From positions 1,121,001 to 1,185,000 of the forward strand of contig OY821749.1 of NCBI GenBank assembly GCA_963682055.1: DNA of 64,000 nucleotides, read 5' to 3'. The DNA comes from Primula veris (taxonomy: Eukaryota > Streptophyta > Magnoliopsida > Ericales > Primulaceae). Both the position numbers and the translations under genes were made by a program. A model generated the notes under the pieces. It had not been told where the DNA came from. It saw only the letters and a list, made by a program, of their open reading frames with translations, and searched no databases. This document shows, piece by piece, positions 56,785 through 64,000 of the stretch (positions are counted from its first letter, which is position 1; each line of letters opens with the position of its first letter).

Positions 56785-59700
56785 TCATCTTCCCCACCAT
56801 CTTTTCCTACTCTTTTTTGTTTCCAAGTGGCCAAGATTCTGTAGCATTGTCTTTGCCTCTTGTAGCTGAACTTTATAGTCTTTTTTCCAGACTTCAAATC
56901 TAACCTTCAAATTTTGAAATTCTCCGTCAACTTTCTTTCTTGTATCATCATCAAATGAGCTTCTACTTGGATCAATGTGTAAATTTGCATCATCTACTCT
57001 GTTGTTTCTTAGTTGAGTTCCAATATCATTACGTGCATATAGAAAATCGTTCATAGTTCTCCCACAAGTAGAGTGCACTTTGTTAGGTACTATTTCACCA
57101 ATATTTGAACAGGTATGTAACGGAATAGGAATAAAATTTCCAAGTCGATCTCTAGTGCGTTCGGTAGCAAGACTATTCTGTGCTGCTAAAAGACTCATCT
57201 GGTCACAGGTAAAAGAAAAGGAAAAAAGGCATAAGTGAATGAGTACCAAATGGACCATAAAAACTGTTTCTAGTATGCAGCTAAAGTTTCACTTATAATG
57301 ATCACATGTGCACAAAAAAAATTGTGATTACTACCAAACGGATAAAATGGGACTGAGTGAAAGAGTTAATTACAGTTTCGTACGCTAATGTATCACCTTA
57401 TTCCGATCTTGCGCACCAAGCTACAAAGTTAGCGATTAATGCAATATGATATTTCTTGGGGATTAGAATAATTGGTGTATTAAATAAGATAATACAGGTT
57501 GGGTGTACTAATCAATTGAGAAAATCAAATATTTTGTCCAGTTTCTATCATCTTTTCTCCCTTTTGGAACACTGATTCTTATTTCCCACCATTTTACCAG
57601 TGTACACAAACGAAAAGAAATGTTAGGTTAGGGTCCTAATTACTAACTTTTTTTAGGTTGGTATACGAAATGGTAATTTGATAGTAAAATGGTGTACAAT
57701 ATTGTAAGTAATCCTAACACAATTCTCAATGTAACCAACATTGCAACAGACTTATTTGTTACTCCTATTTAACTGTGAAAATAATGTGCATAGGATAAGC
57801 AAGTGCAAGTTCAGAAACTTACTTGCAAAGTAGCCAACTGATCTTGCCACTTATTTTCCATGGCCTTCATCTTCTTCTCATATTGTAACCACTTCTCGTT
57901 ATGTTGGTGAAGTTGTCGTTTTATAGCATCATTTTCCGCTTCCTTGTTTCCTAATTCCTTTTCCACTATAGTGAGCCGTGATTGAAGCTCAGTAAGAGCT
58001 GAGGGGGAAATTTGAATGTGTTCCTGTCAAAAAAACAAAATTACAGCAGAAATATTAAGTAAACCATCTATTTTATGGAAACCCTTTCATGATTTACTTG
58101 AACTGTATCATGAACGCAATCACAAGGACAATATTAAACTCGCCACTGTTCTCTTTTTCTTCCTCTGTAAGAATTATTGAAAAGCACACGCTCACGTATT
58201 TATCTCCATAACATACGACAAAGCAAGAGAAAATCCTACTTCACGCAAAACCACAAACAGATATCAAGATACATACCGTAGTTTCTGGATTTCTCCATTC
58301 TGGCTTTCTGATATCTTCCTTATCATTTCCAGGCAACCCCAACTTCTGTTTGTGATTATATCCTCTTCGTGTCAACCAACCACGGATAGCTATAAAGCGT
58401 TAAAAATTAGAAATTTAATATATGGGATATGGAACCAAAAAGTTTTGTAGAAAATATTAAAATGATTTACCAGATTGCAAAGCTATAACAGCTCTTTGTT
58501 TCTTCTGCATTATTTTCCACTCAACAAGCTGTTTGGTATGTCGCTGTATCACAATAACTGCTTCAAGCCTTTTACTCAAAAGCTGAAAATTCTTTCTTGC
58601 TCTTTCACCACGAACAACTGCAACGTAGTTTAAATTCAGTGGAAGTGATAAAAGAATAGCGTCTCTTTGTATGGGATATTGTAACACATTTAACCCCAAA
58701 CCAAGGTGAAAAGATTAATGAAAGAAAAATTCAAAATCAACATAACTGAATGGATATCAAAAGCAGTCATCTGTAAGAGGATTGTAAAGATAAGAGAGTA
58801 TTTGCATTACATGATTGAAGTGTAATTGTTCCTCTTTTCAGCTCAAGATAGTAGCAACGGACTTGGTGACCACGAAATGACTTCTGAATCTCAAGTATTT
58901 TTTCTACTGGCTTTTCTCTTGTATTATCCTTCAAACCCAATGAATCAACCTACAATCCAGAAAGAAAATAACTTCAGATCCAAGGAACACAAAATGGAAT
59001 TATGATGAGAAACTAGTATTCTGTTGTATTTTCACTCATCCGCAGCTCCGTTAAGTTTCAAGTATATACTAAAAACTGAACATTTGACTTATATCATCAT
59101 TTGATTATAACTTAGAGTAATGATATAAGTAGCAAATAAACAATTCACACTCGCTCGTGCAAAGACTAAATACATTTAGTCTCTACTTATGTCATTCTTT
59201 GCAACAAATCATAAAATGAAAATTGCAAGAGCTCATAAACCTTCTATAAAATGATCATTGCTGGAGATCTGAGACAATTAAGAAAACCTACGACTCCTCA
59301 CGATTCCGTTAAAGGGTATAACCCAAAGCTGACATCCGCTCCAATATCATGTTAAGAAGAACCCACAGACCTTGAAATTAACTCTCTATACCTCAAATCT
59401 CGATTATAACATGGAATTTAATTTCGCATAAACCATATGAATCTATGATAGTCCATTAAATAATAACTTGATCAATTAACAAACTTTAACAGAAATCAGA
59501 GATCAAAGTTCATTATAATTTCGACAAAAAACACTTCCTTATTTTCGACTTCAAGTCTTGGTTATAACATGCAATTAAATTCCTTAGAAACCCATATGAT
59601 AGTGCATTAAGGAACAACTTGGGCAATTAACAAACTTTAACAGAAATCAGAGATCAAATTACCTTCTTCGTTACAATTTCGCCACAAAACCTTTCCTTGT

Positions 59701-59905
59701 TTCCGTCGTCGTTTTCTTTGGGACATTCAATCAAACAACTCGTGTGCAATTTAAATGGTAACCTTCTCTTCCCAGTCGGCAACCTCGCCCTAGAAACAGG
59801 CCTAATCGGCAAAGCAGGTGGCACATCAACCGGTTGCTCGTCTTTTAGCTTAAGAGCATCTAGCATAAGCTCTAATGAGCTTCGATTACTTATCGAACAC
59901 GTCAT
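56785..59905 (-). CDS. motor-less myosin VIII-like protein (N-terminal leader + IQ motifs + coiled-coil tail)
   Basis: Six exons: 59905-59663, 58949-58811, 58617-58471, 58389-58277, 58023-57823, 57198-56785; 1257 nt, 418 residues, all phases fit. Exon 1 matches the N-terminal leader of plant myosin VIII (RSSLELMLDALKLKDE, PPALPIRPVSRARLPTGKRRLP). Exon 2 starts directly in the neck: IQ motifs at about 98-117 (IQKSFRGHQVRCYYLELKRG), 121-141 (TLQSFVRGERARKNF), 147-166 and 170-186 (ALQSAIRGWLTRRG). A coiled coil covers about 220-290. The tail ends with the myosin VIII-like FEVWKKDYKVQLQEAKTML and a C-terminal RWWGR. The ATP/actin-binding head of about 700 residues is absent, and the 713-bp intron 1 cannot hold it. 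It could bind calmodulin and full-length myosin VIII or membranes, possibly as a competitor; that is inference. An ATG is at 59905; the frame further upstream starts only with TTG. Confidence 0.9.
59400..59710 (-). repeat. tandem duplication spanning the exon 1 end of the myosin VIII-like gene
   Basis: Two units about 151 bp apart share CAATTAACAAACTTTAACAG followed by AAATCAGAGATCAAA (starting 59473 and 59624), then TTACAATTTCG-CA-AAAA-C-TTCCTT. The right unit covers the last 45 bases of exon 1 and the donor; the left one is the decayed intronic copy, with the donor region altered. Confidence 0.88.
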
Positions 59906-60650
59906 CGTTTCACTCAAAAATCACACTAAATGACCTCTACCCACAAATAAAAATCACTTAAAACAATCAAAAGACTCAAATTTTTAGCTTCATTTAGAAA
60001 AACCCTATTATGAACATTTTCAAACTTATTACCATTTCACAGTAAAATCACACTATATGACCTCTACCCACAAACAAAAATCGCTTAAAACAATTAAAAA
60101 TTCCATCTTTAGGACTATCTAGAAAAAAAACCCAATTGAGAATTGAGTTTAACAAATCAACAATTTAGTGTAAAATCACACATAATTGACTAAAACCATC
60201 AAAAATTCCATCTTTAGAGTGATTTACAAAAACACAAGTAAAAAAAAAATGTTGAACAAAATAAAATCACACTAAAGAAACTAAACCCACAAAAGATAAA
60301 TAACTAAAACCAACAAAGAACCAAGCTTTACAGCAATTAAAGAAAACCCATATAAGATATTTGCATATAGAATGATGGGTTTTATTTAAATGACTAAATA
60401 AACTATTTTTATTATACTTTTATTTTAAAGCTGTAAAAAAAAAAGGGAATAACTTGAGGTTTGAGAAAGAGAAACCTTGCATTGGAATTCACGTTTTTAA
60501 ATAAAATAAAATAAATAGAAACTGAGAAGTTAAATAAATCTGGGGAAAAGCTGTGGATCTGCTTTTGCTTTAATTGGAATTCAAATATCGAAATTGGCCC
60601 CAATTTTTTTTTTAATCATTTTATTTTTGTTAAACCAACCGTTACTAACT
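59906..60650. other. promoter and 5' region of the myosin VIII-like gene
   Basis: Contains repeated TCACACTAAATGACCTCTACCCACAAA-type blocks (59920-59950, 60045-60075, weaker at 60270), so the 5' flank is also tandemly duplicated. No other gene. Confidence 0.6.
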
Positions 60651-60960
60651 AGGTCTTATTTCACTCATTTCCTTTTTCCCCACATAATATATAAATATTT
60701 AATTTATTGTATTAACTGTCCCCATAGTTTTCAGGTTATAGTAGTTATACCGAGACCGGGTTCGGTTCGGTTTATTTCGGTTTTTATTAAAATCGAAACC
60801 GAGTAAATTTTTTTGTTTTAGTCTTTTTATTTTTTAGACCGAACCGATCCGGGTTTTTTCGGTCCAGTTTCGGGGTTTTTTAGGGGATTTTGGTTTTATT
60901 TTTTCGGTTTTTTTCAATTTTTTCGCTTTTTTATTGTAATTAGGTATTATTTCACTCCTT

Positions 60961-60999
60961 CCTCCTCCTCCTCCTCCTCCTCCTCCCTCCCCCCCCCGC
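60961..60999. repeat. (CCT)n / poly-C microsatellite
   Basis: Eight CCT units and a C9 run, present only in the second unit of the tandem array. Confidence 0.95.
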
Positions 61000-61669
61000 G
61001 ATAATATAGAAAATTTAATTTATTATATTAATTGTCCCCATAGTTTTCTGGTTATGGTAGTTTAGTTATAGCTAGATTTGGTCCGGTTTTTTACAAAACC
61101 GAAACCGAACATATTTTTCGGTTCAATTTTTTCCGGTTTCGGTCTTTTTATCTTTTGAACCGAACCAGACCGGGTTTTTTCGTTCCAGTTTCGGGTTTTT
61201 ATGGAGGGGTTTCGGTTTTATTTTTTCGATTTTTTCGATTTTTCGGTTTTTTTTGTTCAGTTTTATTATAACTAGGTCTTATTTCACTCATTCCTTTTCC
61301 CCCAGATAACATAGAAAATTTAATTTGTATTAATTGTCCCCATAGTTTTCAGGTTATGGTAGTTATACCCAAGCGCGCGTTCAGTTCGGTTCGGTTTTTA
61401 TCAAAACTGAAACCGATCAGATTTTTCGGTTCGGTTTTTTTTTTTTTTTCGGTCTTTTTTTTTTTTGAACCGAACCGGACCGGGTTTTTTCGGTCCGGTT
61501 TTGGATTTTTTGGGGGGTTTTTCAATTTTTCCGATTTTTCGGTTTTTTTCGATTCGGTTTTATTGTAAGTAGGTCTTATTTCACTCGTTCCTTTTTCCCT
61601 GGATAATATAGAAAATTTAATTTACTATATTAATTGTCCCTATAGTTTTCAGGTTATGGTAGTTCTAGC

Positions 61670-61939
61670 TAGGGCTGAGTTCGGTCCGTTTCGGTTTGGT
61701 TTTTAGCAAAATTGAAACCGAACAGATTTTTCGGTTCTATTTTTTCCTGTTTCGGAGTTTTTCGGTTTTGTTTTTTGTTTTTCGGGCTTTTTCGAAAAAA
61801 ATTCAGGCTTTTTCGGGGTTTTTTCCGTTTTTTCGGTTCGGTTTTATTGTAAACCGAAACCGACCCGAAAAAGTTTCGGTTTTCCGGTTTCGGTCTTTAT
61901 CGGTTCGGTTGGGTTTTTCCGGGTTTTCGTCCAGCTCTA
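61670..61939 (+). mobile_element. hAT-type MITE with CCGAACC-like internal sequence, last copy of the array
   Basis: Starts TAGGGCTGAG and ends CGTCCAGCTCTA. Flanks GTTCTAGC (61662-61669) and GTTCTAAC (61940-61947) match at 7 of 8 bases. The interior is GGTTCGG/TTTTTCGG. It is the best-preserved unit of the tandem array. Confidence 0.9.
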
Positions 61940-63870
61940 GTTCTAACGGTCGAGTAGTCTGTTTCTCGATATTAAGAAAATGTAATATTGATAAAGTACG
62001 AGCTTGTTTTATAGCAACAGTAATTAATCGTTGTTGTTTTTTTTTATTAAATTTTAAGTGATCGTCATGTTTTGAAAGTGTGGGAAAGTCTCAATTCTGA
62101 TTTCGTTTAAATATCACTTATAAATGATGTTTTTTTAATAGTAAACCATTATACTAATGGTCCTCGATGGACTAGTCCTTTTTCAAATTGCTTATCATTA
62201 AGAAAATGCAATCAAGATATAATATTAGCTTTTTTATAGCAATAGTATTAATTCATGTTGTTTCCTACCAATAAGCCATTTTGTTTTGTTATATTCAGTC
62301 ACATAATTTTTATTAAATTTTAAGTGCTCAGTGAAATAGTTTGTTAAAATCATTCAAATATGAAAATCGCCAAGTTATGATTTCATTTGGAGGTAATTTT
62401 CTCTTACATGGCACTTATGATATATTATTTACTCTTACAATTATAATGAAAGGTGATTAAACATGTTAATTCTTCGGTTATAATAAGAGTCGTGAATACA
62501 CTAAATTACACTGTATTTTCTCCATATTTTGCCAATTGACATAGAACACATTGTTCAGCATTGTCACGTTATTTTTTCCCCTATAAATTGTTTCATTTTC
62601 TTTAAGAGGCAGGATTATATGTCAATTTTTCACTGTATTTGTGATCTATATTGAAACTTTTGCTAAGATTGTGTTAAAATTTAATATCTTTAAGTGCCTA
62701 AATTGAGAATATGAGGACCAAATATAATGTTTGTCCAAAATATTCAGGACACGGCACAAGTCACTAAGTCACCCTTAGAGCATACACGTTATACTTGATA
62801 AATTTGTCTAGTTAACTAATGCTAAATAAGCAAAAAAAAACACACACACACTAACTAACATTCATACGGCTAACTTTAACTTACAATTTTTTTTATGTAC
62901 ATTGTACTAACTATTTTTTGCTAGCAAAAATATATTTTATTAATATATTGGTATTATCTAATGTGATAGGTGACACATATGATTATTAAATAATTTAAAA
63001 TAGAATAAAATGATAAAATGATTGTCACCTCACCCGTTAAGGTGTTTGCTAACTTTAGCACAAAAGTTAACAATTGGTTATTAACATACCATTTAATGAG
63101 TGTGTTATCAAGTCTAACGTGATCTCGTAATTTAAAAGCACCGATCAGTAATGTTATAGAACCAGACTGACTCAACCAGACTGATTACCAAACAGTCCTT
63201 TATGTAATTTTTAGAATTATTTTAACACCCAACCAAAACAAAAATAAAATCTCAAATATAATATTTATGAAACCCTAGTTGAGACTACCCTAAACTTAAA
63301 TATTAATTAAAAATATTTAAAATTTTAATATATTTTATTTGACGATTCAACAAAATAAAAACTCAAATATAATATTATAGAACCCGAGACTATCTAAACT
63401 TAAATATTAATTAAAAATATTAAATATATGGCCGAATAGCAGACTATTAAATTTCGGGGTGAAACTAAAATTCTAAATTTACAGTAAAGACTAATGTGTT
63501 AAGAGTCTGATAGAGTCTATCTGACTCATTAACATTATTCAGCACCAATATATGCTCTAGATTCATTAAAATTGGAATGAAAAAACTACTCCTACTGTCT
63601 TATAGGGTATAGTACTATTTCATTCCATTTGGCAAGGTTATGATTAAAATAATATAAAAGAGAAAAAGATGCAGTATTCCATTATGTGTGTAATTATTAT
63701 ATAAAATTAATTTCAAGAAAAGTGTGGGAGTAATCATGTTTCATGATGGAATAATTCATAGTACTAAGTATTAAACTTAGATAGAAATCATTATACTAAC
63801 GTTACACTAATGATTTACCTTTACTTGACCATAAATAAAGGTGTATGAAATGTGCTTCCATATATAACTA
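61940..63870. other. AT-rich intergenic sequence at the right end
   Basis: No gene supported. It contains the inverted copies of the 49.3-kb repeat (63230-63425). Between 63560 and 63760, GGAATGAAA, CATTCCATTTGGCAAGG and GATGGAATAATTC look like pieces of a small MITE. Confidence 0.5.
63230..63425 (-). repeat. inverted copies of the 49.3-kb dispersed repeat
   Basis: Two tandem units share AACAAAATAAAAACTCAAATATAATAT and CTAAACTTAAATATTAATTAAAAATAT; in reverse they match 49310-49560. Confidence 0.75.
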
Positions 63871-64000
63871 CTATTAATCATGTCTCACACGTTACGTGTG
63901 TAACGCGTAATGTAATTAAAATATAAAAAATAAGTGTAGTTATGATACAAATACATGGATAATGAAAAAAAAAATAGTATAAGACTTAAAATAATGTTTG
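63871..64000 (-). mobile_element. Helitron-like element, copy 3, cut by the window edge
   Basis: In reverse: CAAACATTATTTTAAGTCTTAT, then TATCCATGTATTTGTATCATAACTA, the hairpin CACACGT-A-ACGTGTG and the end GATTAATAG. Matches the two copies in the hnRNP U-like intron 1. The 5' part lies outside the window. Confidence 0.68.

Larger units (their letters stand above)
60651..61939. repeat. tandem array of MITE plus flank, about 300-bp period
   Basis: A flank block starting AGGTCTTATTTCACTC and running through AGAAAATTTAATTTATTATATT and CCCATAGTTTTCAGGTTATGG starts at 60651, 60942, 61274 and 61571. Each is followed by one copy of the CCGAACC/GGTTCGG MITE. Periods are about 291, 332 and 297 bp. 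Only the last MITE keeps clear ends and target duplication, so the first insertion and its flank were amplified together. The longer second unit includes a CCT run. Confidence 0.93.

Overview
This is an AT-rich plant nuclear window, almost certainly from a eudicot and probably an asterid. Short GT-AG introns, plant-only gene families (FBS-type F-box, F-box/FBD, bifunctional FMN/FHY, myosin VIII) and plant MITE, Helitron and LINE fragments support this. The species is not identified. About ten protein-coding genes are supported. Exon chains were built by hand from splice sites, reading phase and recalled family sequence.

Layout. 1-9.9 kb: one small acidic membrane-protein gene (1017-1628, minus), then a transposon graveyard of hAT-type and CACTA-type MITEs around and inside a dead LINE. 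9.9-18.1 kb: an intronless F-box/FBA gene, then an eight-exon hnRNP U-like (SPRY + P-loop) gene on minus. 18.1-28.4 kb: repeats around an FBS-type F-box gene (22263-22970, minus). 28.4-35.2 kb: a small acidic protein of unknown function, an intronless cytosolic-type ribose-5-phosphate isomerase, and an F-box/LRR/FBD gene (minus). 35.2-42.5 kb: tRNA-like (SINE-like) pieces, a 0.4 kb foldback element and a three-exon gene of a plant family I recall as DUF7950. 45.8-59.9 kb: three housekeeping-type genes, namely FMN/FHY (riboflavin kinase/FMN phosphatase, ten exons), a WRAP53/TCAB1-like WD40 gene with an apparent one-base deletion, and, converging on it, a 418-residue motor-less myosin VIII-like gene. 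60.6-62 kb: a tandem array built from a MITE plus its flank.

Genes act in separate pathways: pentose phosphates (RPI), flavin cofactors (FMN/FHY), SCF ubiquitin ligases (three F-box genes), RNA and telomerase biology (hnRNP U-like, TCAB1-like) and possibly actin/plasma-membrane biology (myosin tail). From memory, FMN/FHY, the FBS F-box and the WD40 gene are also close neighbours in Arabidopsis (At4g21470-At4g21520), so this looks like an old conserved block.

Most interesting: (1) in four unrelated genes the 3' end of the first exon, with its splice donor or donor region, is duplicated inside intron 1, five-fold in the DUF7950 gene; (2) the myosin VIII-like gene keeps the N-terminal leader and the IQ/coiled-coil tail but has no motor domain; (3) a hAT-type MITE family made of CCGAACC-type simple sequence has clear 8-bp target duplications, including one that splits a LINE reading frame exactly; (4) a hAT-type element carrying a tRNA-like core sits at a splice donor.
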